The translations under genes and the position numbers were made by a program. The notes under the pieces are model-generated. The model saw nothing but the letters and a program-made list of their open reading frames with translations. It searched no databases and was not told the origin of the DNA. From contig OY294051.1 in NCBI GenBank assembly GCA_958510825.1, positions 26,461,265 through 26,525,264 of the forward strand: a DNA stretch of 64,000 nt. Reading direction: 5' to 3'. This DNA is from Brachypterus glaber. Its lineage: Eukaryota > Arthropoda > Insecta > Coleoptera > Kateretidae. Below, piece by piece: positions 11,441 to 22,106 of this stretch; position 1 is the stretch's first letter, and each line of letters begins with the position of its first letter.

Positions 11441-11787
11441 TAGACTAAAAGTTCCCCCACGCGAAAACTATCTAAAAAAAGCCCTTATCTCCTCCTTAGT
11501 TGGCAAACTCGAAATGCCCAATTAAAAGTTTCAAATTTCCCAACTTTCCAATTTTTGTAGTAAAAAAAAGATTTCTTGGGATAATTATTTTTTTAAGTGA
11601 ATTTATTTTCGTATAGAAAATAATAATAGTTCGCTTAGAAGTAGATATTTTTATTGACTAATGAATTATGTTGGTCTTGACGGGGGGAGCTCTTCCGGTG
11701 CATGTATGAGTTCAAAGAATTAGTACTACACTCGTTGCAGTGCAGATCAATGTTCCTGAAAAAGTCTTGATTCGGATTTGACTGGAA

Positions 11788-11985
11788 TCGTGCAAAAAGG
11801 GGTTAAGTCCTGGACGTAACACCTTATTGAATGAAACGATAAAAAGGGGTATCTTATACACCCTTAGGGGTATCCAATGGAGTATCCATTTTTTGCATAA
11901 ACGATAACGGGACCCCTATAAACCTTAACCTCAGCACTATCTCATATATGCCAAAAAATGGACTTAATCCCCTTCTTGCATGAAC
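11788..11985. mobile_element. Short MITE, ~198 bp
   Basis: GTGCAAAAAGGGGTTAAGTCC-type left end and GGACTTAATCCCCTTCTTGCAT right end are imperfect inverted copies; the centre has a GGGGTATC-type inverted pair. 11441-11787 shows nothing recognisable apart from one CCAATTTT/CCCAACT-type repeat near 11500-11560. Confidence 0.6.
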
Positions 11986-12000
11986 ACAGAAGGTGTTGTA

Positions 12001-12021
12001 ACTTTCGGTTAAACCGAAAGT
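12001..12021. repeat. CCGGTTNAACCGG-type palindromic motif
   Basis: One of four 21-base near-palindromes in the window built as ACTTYCGGT plus three or four A/T bases plus ACCGRAAGT (others at 19401-19421, 19519-19539 and 56695-56715). Function unknown; see findings. Confidence 0.5.
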
Positions 12022-12167
12022 GATATTTTTTTAATAGCTATGCCAAAATGAAAGTTTTTATGGCTCATATAAGCATTGCAAATTTTAGCTATGTATCTCT
12101 TATAATCACAGAGATATTCGTAGGCAATACTTCTTGTCACACCCGGTATATATTTAATCTTTTTCAG

Positions 12168-12377
12168 ACAAAGTACAATGCTGGATAGAGTTTTCTGCTC
12201 CATGGAAATGGCAGCTTTACATGACTCTAGTTTCAATTTCGCTTTTTATTATACCGACAGCTATAATAGCAACGTGTTACGCCATTATTATAGCTACGAT
12301 ATGGTCGAAGAGTGCGGCGGCCTTTAGCACGGCCAGGCCGAAAAAGAACGGAAACAGTTCTGGAATTGGACGTTTAG
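12168..12377 (+). CDS. CCAPR: CCAP receptor-like GPCR, exon encoding ECL2, TM5 and start of ICL3
   Basis: The acceptor TTTTTCAG precedes 12168 and the donor GTAAAG follows 12377; the exon enters with two bases of a codon and leaves with one. It reads QCWIEF, then W-x-WQLYMTLVSISLFIIP (TM5), CYAIIIATIWSK and a basic loop. The ECL2 QCWIE cysteine pairs with TM3 in rhodopsin-class receptors. The match to insect crustacean cardioactive peptide receptors (a Gq-type neuropeptide receptor of the vasopressin/NPSR-related group, at the plasma membrane) is recognised from family knowledge. Exons for TM1-TM4 were not found in 1-12167 and presumably lie upstream. The next exon continues in phase at 17506, and a repeat element begins only ~40 bases after the donor. 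Confidence 0.88.
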
Positions 12378-12418
12378 GTAAAGTATTTTCTTTTATAGTT
12401 TTTCCGTGTAGCTACCCA

Positions 12419-14402
12419 GAGAGCACATGTTTATACAATGGATATCCCCAGATTATCCGTTTTGGGATTTCTGACATCCCCAGGATATACGGTTTCGTCT
12501 ATATATATCCGTAGGACATCCTCAGAATATACTTACTAAACGGGAAGCCGAGCGACTTTCGAACCGTATATCCCAAGGATATCCCGAAGGTATGTCTACA
12601 GGGTGTATTTGAAATAGCGTAGGAAATTTTAAGAGGTGATTCTACATGCGTCATAAGGGAGCTACGCCCCTTTGAAATTGGCTAAAAAAATCGGTTTTTA
12701 TTTAATAACTCAGGAACCCTTTGAGATATATTAACGAGGTTTTGCACGTGAATTAATCCTAATAAGGCCCATCTTTGTATGTCATTTTCACGTAATTATT
12801 TAAACCAGGGGTGTGCGAAAAGGGGGGGCTTTATCAGTTTTTTGTCCCAAACTTTTTTGTGTAACTTTTTTGCAATTTTATTTTTGAAATATGATTCCTC
12901 AGGTCAAAATACAAAAAAAAGGTACTCCTGTTGTAATACTGTAGGATTAACCGTTTTCGAGAAAAGTTCATTTGAAGGTGAAATTTCACGGTTCGAGGAC
13001 TAAAAATTAAATACTAAAATGTCGAAAACCAAAATTTGAATGATGCAATGTTACATAAAAAACTAAGAAAAAAAGTTTCCATACATGTGGTCGAAAAAAC
13101 GCTTTTAAAGCTACCATAATCCTTTAAAAATGGTGCATTTTTTCCTTAATTTTTAATGTACATTCGCCCTGCATCATTAAAATTTTGGTTTTCAACATTT
13201 TAGTATTTAATTTTTCGTCCTCGAACCGTGGAATTTCACCTTCAAATGAATTTTTCTCGAAAACGGTTAATCCTACAGTATTACAACAAGAGTACCTTTT
13301 TTATGTATTTTGACCTGAGGAATCATATTTCAAAAATAAAATTGCAAAAAAGTTACACAGAAAAAAGTTTGGGACAAAAAACTGATGAGCCCCCCCCCCC
13401 CCCGTTTCGCACACCCCTGGTTGAAATAAGTACATGAAAATAACACATAAAAACGGGCCTTGGTAGGATTAGTTGACGTGCAAAACCTCGTTGATATATC
13501 TCAAAGGGTTTCTGAGTTATTAAATAAAAACCGATTTTTTTAGCCACTTTCAAAGGGGCGTAGCTCCCTTATGACGCATTTTTAGACATATGTTTATAGG
13601 AACTTTTTGTCATATTTTATGATGTAGAATCATCTGTTAAAATTTCCTACGCTATTTCAAATACACCGTGTATACTGTACGTCTGTCCTAAAGATAGCTA
13701 CTAATTATGTACAACAGTTACTGTCCCCGACAAATAGTATTGCTTTTATTTTTTTTGTACAATATTAGCAGATTGCACGTAGGTGCAAGTTACATATTTA
13801 AATTTAAGCTAATAGGTTTACAAAAAAATAATAAAAGCATTAGGTACTATTTGATAGCCACTTTTTCGGGGACATTTGTACATAATTAACTTATCTACGA
13901 AATATATTTCCTTTTTCATAAAAGGTACTACGATTTACCTTTGCAAAGTCCCATGGACTCGTCCATAAAAAACGTAAAGCACTTTAGACGGAGGGAGTAT
14001 TACCACTTCCTCAGGGAGGGGAATATATTACCCCGTGAGTAAACTCACGAAATTGACCAACAAAAGAAAACACAATATAAATATTTAATAATAATTGCGG
14101 AAAAAACTTACACACATAAACAGACCACAAACACCGACATCCGCCATTAAAATCACGAAAAACGCGATAAATTTAAAACAATAAAGGAAAAGCCATCGTA
14201 GGACATCCCAGGGATATCCGAAAGGACATCCACCGGAAATCCCTTTGGGACGTCCCTGGGATATACGAAGTATATACCGTATATCCTTCGGATATACGGG
14301 CAGTATATCCTCAGGACATACCTTTCGGCATATCCTTGAGATATACGACTAATGTCCCGGGACATGCGAAATTGAGAGGATATCCGGGGGATATTGTGTG
14401 CT
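12419..14402. mobile_element. TIR element with GGATATCC-type subterminal arrays
   Basis: The left end (AGAGCACATG...GGATATCCCC) mirrors the right end (GGATATCCGGGGGATATT...TGTGCT). Arrays at 12440-12600 and 14185-14395 repeat 8-12-base units such as GGATATCC, GGACATCC, GTATATCC and GATATACG, many of them self-complementary. The CAGGGTG foldback (12599-13670) is inserted inside. It is intronic within CCAPR, starting about 40 bases after an exon donor. No transposase was seen, although 13680-14180 is unexplained. Confidence 0.6.
12599..13670. mobile_element. CAGGGTG foldback element with ~520-bp arms and TA target
   Basis: TA-flanked (12597-12598 and 13671-13672). The left arm from CAGGGTGTATTTGAAATAGC is an inverted copy of the right arm ending GCTATTTCAAATACACCGTG. 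Arms meet near 13140. Frames within (12779-13003, 13228-13437, 13353-13553) are mirror products of the two arms, not genes. Related copies: 16463-17259, 63170-63522, and more diverged ones at 41020-41500, 48110-48620 and 57640-58200. The TA target suggests a Tc1/mariner-mobilised family. Confidence 0.75.
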
Positions 14403-15011
14403 ATTAAATTAAATATACCTTATCTTGGATAAGATAGAGAGAGAGAGAATTTTGTACTAAAAATTTTGGACTTTTTTTGAAAAAAACAAATTTGCTAATT
14501 GTAAGGGAGTTTGAATATTTGTTTAATAATAAAGTTTATAACGTTTATAATTAATTCGTTCGTTATGTTCATTTGTTGTTTTCATTGGGTACCGGTCGTT
14601 ACCTCGTAAAAATTACCTCGTAAACATTTACCTCGCTACTAAATACCTCGTAAAAATTACCTCGCAACGATAAATACATCGCACAATATTTTAGCTCGTC
14701 CGAAGTTGTAAAAATTTACCTCCCCATAAGAATACCTCGCAGAATTTTTACCTCGCAACCTGAATACCTCGCGGGTATGAAGATCACCGTAAAAAAAAAT
14801 ATTTTTAACGCATCGTTTTGTATTATTTAACTTTATACTTTTTTTTCTCTTTTAGGTGTTTGATATTTATGTACCTACGCAAATGATTTTATTTCAGTAT
14901 GTATTTAGCAGTTAATAATTATAATTAATAATTAAACAAGCTCACAAAAAAAGTTGTCTGTATTTAATATTCTTATTAAGTCTATATTTTTTATTCTTAT
15001 TATAATAACAA

Positions 15012-15228
15012 TATTTTCCTACGACCTAGTTAGTAGTTAGTGCGTATTTCCCATCCGTTTCCTGTGACAACGGATGGGAAGTGACGATCAGCTGATTTTA
15101 CATACCTGCTGTCAGAAAATTAGTAAAAGTCAAACACATAACCTCAAATTGACAAGATAATTTTCGAGATAATTTTAAGATAATTTTTGAGTTTTTTTAT
15201 GTTTAGGTGTTAGGTTGTAGGAAAAATA
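15012..15228. mobile_element. MITE with TTCCTACGACCTA termini (copy 2)
   Basis: Ends TTTTCCTACGACCTAG and TAGGTTGTAGGAAAA are inverted. The interior shares GATCAGCTGATTTTA with 3028-3206. It is inserted in the ACCTCG foldback. Confidence 0.75.
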
Positions 15229-15237
15229 GTATACTTA

Positions 15238-15552
15238 GTAGAATAGTATGAAATTAAACATATAATAAGAAATTAAACATAAACATATAAACAATAACAC
15301 AGGCCCACAAAAAAAAGTTGTCTGTGCTAGGGTTGATACTCACGGGCTTATTTTTTTGCTACACTGAAAAAACTGGTGAAAATCTCATATTATTAGTCTC
15401 TTTTATGACAGATTCGTTCAGCATCCCAAATTACATAAGAATAGGTGGGTCTCAACCCCAGCACAGACAATTTTTGTTTGTGGACCTTTGTTATTGTTTA
15501 TAAGTTTATGTTTAATTTCATATATGTTTATATTTAATTTCATACTATTCTA
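15238..15552. mobile_element. Foldback MITE, ~315 bp
   Basis: Left GTAGAATAGTATGAAATTAA through AAAAAGTTGTCTGTGCT is an inverted copy of right AGCACAGACAATTTTTG through AATTTCATACTATTCTAC. A shorter related GTTGTCTGT end lies at about 14940-14965. The frame at 15318-15503 spans both arms and is not a gene. Confidence 0.7.
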
Positions 15553-15644
15553 CCTAATGAAGTATAAATATTGTTATTATAATAATAATAATAAATAGAA
15601 ATGTTATAAATTTTATTTTGTTTAATCAATAAAAATATATTACC

Positions 15645-16205
15645 CAGTAAAGAGCTTTCCCATTTTTCACCTCCGAGCGTGAAATGAATTTTTTTATTAT
15701 CAGATTCACTTTCAGCAAAATCTCAATATACCAGTTTTCAAGAAAACTACCCGCCACCCCTTAGGGGGTGGAGTAAAAAAAATTTATTATCAGATTCATA
15801 TTCGTCAACCCCAAAAACCCTATATACCAATTTTGACGAAAACATTGAAACTATTTAAAAATATTTCCCCCACACCCCCGCGGGGGTGGAGTTAGAAAAA
15901 TGTATTTTCCCCATTTGCCCCCCTTGCCGAACCCCAATGTTCAACAAAAACTATCCCGAGCGATAACTTTTGGTAACATACCTGTATGCCAAATTTCAAG
16001 TCTAGCTTAAAGCGTTCTTAAGTTATCGTGCTTACAAGATTTCCAAACGATCGACCGACCGACCGACAATTTTTTTTTGCTCGAAATTGATTTATATTGA
16101 CATACAACGTCAATAAAACGTAAAAATGCGGAAACCAAAATTTTGAAAATTTTTGCACAAATCCAAGGCTTTCCCGAAATTTTGAAAATTTTCAAAATGG
16201 GTAAG
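15645..16205. repeat. Dispersed repeat with CCCC...GGGGGTGGA blocks (copy 1)
   Basis: Shares ordered blocks with 49083-50235: AGAGCTTTCCCATTTTTC, AGATTCACTTTCAGCAA, CCACCCCTTAGGGGGTGGAG, GGTAACATACCTGTATGCC, a GATCGACCGACC stretch, then GACATACAACGTCA. It is of unknown class and non-coding. A copy this ordered suggests a real element or a former retro-derived repeat. Confidence 0.65.
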
Positions 16206-16462
16206 CAGTTATTAATAATTTAAAATAAACTAATAACTAAATTTAATAATTATAATTAATATCATATATTTGGTTTGATTTTGCATAAGGGTTGGGTTCA
16301 GATTGACTCATAAAAGTTAAAAGTATTAGGGGAAAGGGGGAATGGCGGCCGCCTAAGGCTTTTTGTAATTTTTAGCTTTAATAATGTTTTTTTTTTATGG
16401 AAATGAGTTAAATGAAACTTAAAAGTATGCTTTATAAAACCTTATTCTCAAAAAATATTTAA

Positions 16463-17259
16463 ATGTATTTGAAATAGCATAGGAAATTTTAATATGATAA
16501 AATATCACAAAAAGTTCCTATAAATATATGTCTAAAAATGCGTCATAAGGGAGCTACGCCCCTTTGAAAGTGGCTAAAAAAATCGGTTTTTATTTAATAA
16601 CTCAGGAACCCTTTGAGATATATCAACGAGGTTTTGCACGTCAACTAATCCTACCAAGGCCCGTTTTTATGTGTTATTTTCATGTACTTATTTCAACCAG
16701 GGGTGTGCGAAACGGGGGGGCTTATCAGTTTTTTGTCCCAAACTTTTTTCTGTGTAACTTTTTTGCAATTTTATTTTTGAAATATGATTCCTCAGGTCAA
16801 AATACATAAAAAAGGTACTCTTGTTGTAATACTGTAGGATTAACCGTTTTCGAGAAAAATTCATTTGAAGGTGAAATTCCACGGTTCAAGGACGAAAAAT
16901 TAAATACTAAAATGTTGAAAACCAAAATTTTAATGATGCAGGGCGAATGTACATTAAAAACTAAAAAAAAAATCCATATACAGGTACTTCCAAAAATCAA
17001 TCCTAATGGAGCTATGGTCTCCTAAATATGCACCATTTTTAAAGGGCTATGGTAGCTTTAAAAGCGTTTTTTCGACCTACATGTATGGAAACTTTTTTTC
17101 TTAGTTTTTGATGTAAAATAACATTGCAACATAGCCACTTTCAAAAGGGCGTAGCTCCCTTATGACGCATTTTCAGACATGTTTATAGGAACTTTTTGTC
17201 ATATTTTATCATGTAGAATCACCTGTTAAAATTTCCTACGCTATTTCAAATACACCCTG
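16463..17259. mobile_element. Second CAGGGTG-family foldback, left end truncated
   Basis: Left TGTATTTGAAATAGCATAGG and right CCTACGCTATTTCAAATACA are inverted. The right terminus CACCCTG is followed by TA (17260-17261); the left lacks the CAGGG bases. The left arm (about 16520-16970) closely matches 12640-13030. Open frames in it are arm artefacts. Confidence 0.7.
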
Positions 17260-17505
17260 TAGAGGTAAAATTTTGCAAGATATTAGTTCTGCGAGGTTAA
17301 GACCTATACGAGGTAAACTCATCGCGAGGTAAAATTTTGCAATATGATTTGCGAGCTTATGACCCATACGAGGTTAACGTACCGTGAGCCAAAAATGTGC
17401 AAGGTAAAATCTGCGAGGTAATGAGTCACAAGGTAACGACCCCTACCCGTTTTATTAGTTTTGTCATTTTGCTCAAATTTACTTCTCAGGTGTTTTGAAT
17501 TTAAG

Positions 17506-17595
17506 GTTCCGATAATTCAAGAAGAGCATCTTCAAGAGGTATTATACCAAGGGCCAAAATCAAGACGGTCAAAATTACTTTTGTGATAGTTACGG
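17506..17595 (+). CDS. CCAPR: CCAP receptor-like GPCR, 90-bp exon for end of ICL3 and start of TM6
   Basis: The acceptor is AG at 17504-17505; an earlier CTCAG at 17485-17489 would force a stop. The donor is GTAAGT at 17596. Phases fit both neighbours: the codon begun by the last base of 12168-12377 is completed here, and one base passes to 40713. It reads RASSRGIIPRAKIKTVKITF followed by VIVT. The SSRGIIP-x-AKIKTVK block at the ICL3/TM6 boundary is a signature of CCAP receptors and lies where G-protein coupling is determined. The exon is too short for ordinary ORF detection and was found from the missing ICL3 sequence. The neighbouring introns are about 5.1 kb and 23.1 kb. Confidence 0.88.
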
Positions 17596-17735
17596 GTAAG
17601 TGCACTTAACATGTTAATTAAATATAATAATTATTTTTGGTAGTAATTGGTGTACTGGATGGATAAGGTAGCTTACATCTATCCTACCTCTCCAGTGCTT
17701 CATTATACTACAATTACGGCAAACTAACATCCTAT

Positions 17736-18061
17736 TAGGGATGGTAAACTCGTACCTGGTTATTACGAAAAAAAAACGCTCTTTTGTGACCGGTTACGAG
17801 TATTTAGAAAAACGGGTTATTGTTGGATTTTAACCGGTTTTTGGCAAAGTGACCAAATCCGAGGGGAAAACTCTTTCAAGATAGGTGAGGTCCTTTTTTT
17901 TAGTGATTAACATTTCTGCTAGGGATAAAACTTATTTGTTTCATGAGACTAGTCGTGAGAATGTGTACAGAAAATCGGTTTAAACCGCTTATTGCTTTTG
18001 AGTTAATTTCCGTAACCGGTTAACCAAAAACCGGTTATTGGCTATGGTTTTCCGTCCCTAC
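17736..18061. mobile_element. TAGGGATGG MITE
   Basis: Left TAGGGATGGTAAAC mirrors right GTTTTCCGTCCCTA. Several ACCGGTT/AACCGG repeats lie inside both halves. Probably hAT-type by its ends, but no clear target duplication was read. A separate imperfect hairpin lies at 17638-17725. Confidence 0.55.
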
Positions 18062-19650
18062 TTTCAAGTGCGAAGAAAGGTTATTGCGGAGTATGGATGT
18101 TAAAGACCCCCATTTACCCTACCAACCCAAACCAAATTTAACCCCCGCCGCACATTGATCATTAGCGTCCAAAAAAAAAGTCCAAACCTAGGGATTTCTT
18201 GCATTTTTCTAAAATTTTAACTGTTTTAAAACTAAAATATCACCATCTTTTTACAATTTCCCACATTTGTTTTAATTTAAGATTGTAAAACTTTTTTACT
18301 AAAAATAGCGGCCAAAAGTAAGGTTTTAAAGTTTAAAATTTTCCAAATTTAATTTTATATTTTGTTTAACAATACTTTAATGTATTTAGAAAGTATAGTC
18401 TTAAATGTTTAAATCACGTCCATATTTTTGATGCAACAATCAAATAGGCAAATTTATTATGCACTCTAATCTCAAAATTATACTAAATTTAATGACCCCT
18501 AAAAAGAGACAAAGCCTTATTATAAAGAATATTTTTAAAGCAACTAATAGAATTATGCTTTGTCTTTATAAAAAATTAAAAATATTAATAACTTTGAAGG
18601 AACTTGTGGTAAAACCTGTCATGTCGCACATATGCGACTTTCTTTGTTTAACCTTAAAAAATAGCACTTCCAATTTTTCGCACAATCCGATCGCACCCGG
18701 TCAGACCAAAAAATATAGTAATTTACGTTAGATAGTTATTAATAACATATAAATAATCGAAGTTAGCTAGAGTTAGCTAGGAAAAAGTTATGTGCCTTTT
18801 TATGAAAAATAAACGTTAATCTCTAAACTTAATATATTTATAGTGATTTGGAAGGCTAGGTGTCGTTAAAATGAACTAATTTTAAACTTATTTTACAGAT
18901 ATTAATTAATATGTACTAATATACAATTTTAAAATGTTTAACAATGGTTATGCAAAAAGGAACCAACCCACAATTTTATTTTTATAACTTATTGAAGAAC
19001 TTTAACTTAGTTTGCCATACCATCAAATAAATTAAATAAGTTAAAAACATATTTAATTACTACAGGATCTTTTAAAAATTACGTAACACAAAACACTAAA
19101 ACAAAATAAAAATAATAATGACAATAATATAAACATGTTTATCAGTCAGAAATATTATATGAAGACAGTTTTAATATAAATAAATATATATTTATTATTT
19201 TTTCCCCAATTTAACTATAATAGTTATAATAAATGTGGTTATAAATTTTATTTTATAATGGTAAAGATATAGACAATGTTTGGTTTAATCGAAACTAGTA
19301 CAAAATTAAGATCATTTTTGATTAATTTATCAATTTACAAAACTGAATAAATTTAGTCAACAATTGGGAAAATAATCTTAAAAACAACAACAAAATACGT
19401 ATTTCCGGTATAACCGGAAGTTCTGAAAACTTTAAATTAAGTCAAAAAAAGAAAATGCAGATCTCTGATATTATATTCTAAAAGTCATTAAATAAGAATA
19501 AAAATCATCAAATCTTATACTTCCGGTATAACCGAAAGTGCTATATCTTAACAACTTGTCAAAAAGAGTCCTATAATATGCTGATAATTTTGTCAAAAAT
19601 CTAAGAACTTATATAAACAATTACAGAAGATATAGACTTTTGGCCGCTAA
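18062..19650. other. Intron, no exon or gene seen
   Basis: AT-rich. The 90-codon frame at 18459-18731 has no family resemblance. Two CCGGTATAACCG motifs occur at 19401-19421 and 19519-19539, about 118 bases apart, within a diverged direct repeat. Confidence 0.5.
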
Positions 19651-19706
19651 TGACCACTGTGCGCCGTAATAATAATTATTATTATTATTACGGCGCACAG
19701 TGGTCA
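19651..19706. repeat. Perfect 56-bp palindrome (26-bp arms, 4-base loop)
   Basis: TGACCACTGTGCGCCGTAAT starts the left arm, and the right arm is its exact complement ending GTGGTCA. The sequence between is only ATT repeats. CACTGTGCGCCG ends resemble those of some insect DNA transposons, so this may be a transposon reduced to its two TIRs. Confidence 0.8.
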
Positions 19707-19867
19707 TTTTATAATTATTATAATTATAAAATATTAATAATTATAATAAACCCTTTGAGCCAGCATATAAAAGGTTCCAAAAGCGTCCTTATGGCCGAAT
19801 ATTATTTTTTTATTTTTATAATTGGAAATGATTAGGTTTAAAAAGACTTAAATTTTAGCTAATATCT

Positions 19868-20070
19868 ATGTCATTTAGTGTCGAAAAATTGCATTTTTTT
19901 TTGGTGGGTTACATTAACCACGGCCTATATAATAAGGAAATACCATATTTGCGGTGGTACGGTCTGAAATTTTGTGTAATATGTGAAAAGATAGCATTTT
20001 TTTTGGTGGATTACATCAAACCCACAGCCTATATGACAGGAATAATCCATATTTGCGGTGGTAGACAGCC
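19868..20070 (+). repeat. ~110-bp tandem duplication
   Basis: Two diverged copies share GCATTTTTTTTGGTGG, TTACAT, CCTATAT and CATATTTGCGGTGGTA. The 84-codon frame across them follows the repeat and shows no domain. 20160-20340 holds irregular TACTTCCATGTACTTCCA repeats. Confidence 0.6.
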
Positions 20071-20355
20071 GCGCCCACCAAGAAATTGGACTTTTGAAAT
20101 TGGACTTTTATCTAAGCCCTAAATTAATAACATCCAATAATAATTAATTTAACGAGGGGCGAATTAATCGTCGAAAAATTTACACCTACTTCCAATTTTT
20201 GGTTTGGACTTTTAACCTATTTACTTCCATGTACTTCCACATTTTTTGCAAGTACTTCCATATACTTCCACATTTTTGCCAATACTTCTATGTACTTTCA
20301 AGTTTTTTCAAGTACTTTCGTGTACTTTCACGGCAATGTCATGTAAATTAAAGTT

Positions 20356-20600
20356 TTATCAGGGGTTCCTCAATGTTTACACTGTGCTCCGCTTTCATTT
20401 AATACTTTTATAAATGATATGATTAAAAAGTGGGAGTTTAGTGAAGGCCTTATTTTTGCGGATTATTTAATTATTTTTAATTAAATTAAAAAAATTAATT
20501 ATTAAATATGTAGAAGACTGGTTTAAATTACAACGAGATATTAATAGTATTTTCAAATGGTCTGGTGACAATCATCTTATGTTAAACATAAATTTTAAAT
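20356..20600 (+). pseudogene. LINE A reverse transcriptase fragment (broken)
   Basis: Reads SGVPQ followed by a degenerate CAPLSFNTFINDMI, then FADY where the catalytic ADD would be, stop codons, and EDWFKLQRDINSIFKW. This is the RT palm order of Jockey/CR1-type non-LTR retrotransposons. It stops where a second, different RT begins at 20633. The C-terminal continuation of LINE A probably lies at 25222-25713, after the LINE B insertion. Confidence 0.65.
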
Positions 20601-20632
20601 TCACGTAACCTAGGTAAACTAACACTAGCAAT

Positions 20633-21339
20633 GTGCATCGATATGCTGATGATATAACCATGATAATTAGTGAAAAAGATGAAAATGTACTATTAACAAA
20701 AACAGCAAGTTCTTTAAATCTTTTAGAAGAATATTTTACCACAAATGATTTAACTTTAAACATTGAAAAAACTCAAATTATATCGTTTAGTAATAGAGAC
20801 AAAAAAGACCTAGTTTTACCATACAAGGAAATAAATTTAAATTCTGTAGAAGAAGTAAAGTTCTTAGGGTTACACATTGATAGAAGGTTGGATTGGAAAG
20901 CGCATGTTGATTTTGTTGCTAAAAATATCTCAAAATACTGTTATGCACTTAAAATTTTATCAGAAAGTGTTGATTCAAAAACAGCGCTTATCGCATACCA
21001 CGCATATATAAATTCTAGAATCAGATATGGCATAATATTTTGGGGTAACTCGGTAGACAGTGACAGAATATTAATATTACAAAAAAGATGTATCAGAAAT
21101 ATTTACAAACTAAAAGTTACAGACAGTTGTAGAGATATTTTTAGCAGCAACAACATTCTGACTCTGGTTGGCTTATATGTGTTTGAATGCGTTAAGTTTG
21201 TAGTCGAAAATAAGGATTTATTTATTGATTGTAAAAGCCAAGAGGTATATGATACAAGAAAAAAGGTAGAACTTGAAAATGTTAAATGTAATTACACCTA
21301 TATTCAAAAAAACGTTCACTATAGTATAATTAGGATCTA
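20633..21339 (+). pseudogene. LINE B reverse transcriptase, 5'-truncated
   Basis: Open for about 235 codons: YADDITMII (catalytic YADD), then the thumb region KVTDSCRDIF, RRLDWKAHVDF and ILQKRCIRNIYKL, typical of Jockey/RTE/CR1-like LINEs. The 5' end is missing, which is usual for LINE insertions. The frame is interrupted at TA (21338-21339) by the Tc1-like element and resumes in frame at 24812. The GTG at 20633 is not a real start. Codons before and after the insertion remain open, so the DNA transposon arrived while the LINE frame was little decayed. Confidence 0.8.
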
Positions 21340-22106
21340 CACTTCTGCTCAAAAATATCGGCCCACCTAAAAAAATACACATTTTTGAATGCAAATATCT
21401 CCAAAACTATTTAATGGATTTATTCGATCTTTTTTTTATTTTGAAGCTTGAACTTTTAGCTCTTACTTACTGGAATAAAAATTATCAAACATCTTTTTTT
21501 ATACCGGCAGCAATGAAAAGTGCACAGCTATGTTTTTTTACTGCACCTTTCGATATGCGCATGGTTCGCCACTGCATATTTTTTTACAATTTAATTAATT
21601 GATTTTATAGCCTAATTAAATGGAAGTAATCTCTTTTTAAATTTTTTAATTTTCCTTTTCTCGTTTAGGAGATATAAGGTTTTTTCTAAAAATTTACATT
21701 TTTGCAAGTAACAAAAAAACTACGCAATGGATTTAATTGATTTTTTTTTTAATTTGAAGCTTAAATCGTAAACTTTTATTTATTTAATTTAGGTTTCTGT
21801 TGGAAACATGTTTAAACTGAGTTTACATTGCTTAAATAGTCATGTTTTTTTACTCGATCTTTTTTGTTGCAATTTAAACACAAACTCAAATCTCAAGTTT
21901 TAAAACTTATTCTAATAGCCACACTTATTGTGACTGATTCCGTCTTTTATTTTTTATCATAAGTCTTCTCATTTAGGAGAAATTATGTTTTTTTGGTAAA
22001 TAAGGACTTTTTAAGTGGTGGGCTAGTGCCACCCCTGTAACTAACTTTTTTATGATTGACAATACTTTTTTAACTCGTTAAAATTTTATTTAATTGTATT
22101 ATTTAA

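Larger units (their letters stand above)
14587..17448. mobile_element. Foldback element with ACCTCG-array arms
   Basis: The left end GGGTACCGGTCGTTACCTCG mirrors the right end AAGGTAACGACCCCTACCC. The left arm (14599-14775) has about eight TTACCTCG/ATACCTCG units at irregular ~15-25-base spacing. The right arm (17265-17440) has the complement, GCGAGGTAAAA and ACGAGGTTAA. Flanks GTTTTCATT and GTTTTATTA could be a decayed 9-bp duplication (6 of 9). It shares its terminal GGGTAGGGGTC-TTAC pattern with the element at 35242-36952. Nested inserts occupy most of the interior. Array-armed, 9-bp-target elements are known among MULE/Phantom/Rehavkus and FB families; placement here is inference. It ends 57 bases before a CCAPR exon. 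Confidence 0.65.

Noticed and set aside
12779..13553. Overlapping frames on both strands, repeated at 16564-17000
   Set aside because: Mirror products of the CAGGG foldback arms, with many frames possible and no domain.
17485..17489. CTCAG as acceptor of the ICL3 exon
   Set aside because: Using it puts a stop codon in the required phase; AAG at 17503-17505 keeps the frame and conserved protein.
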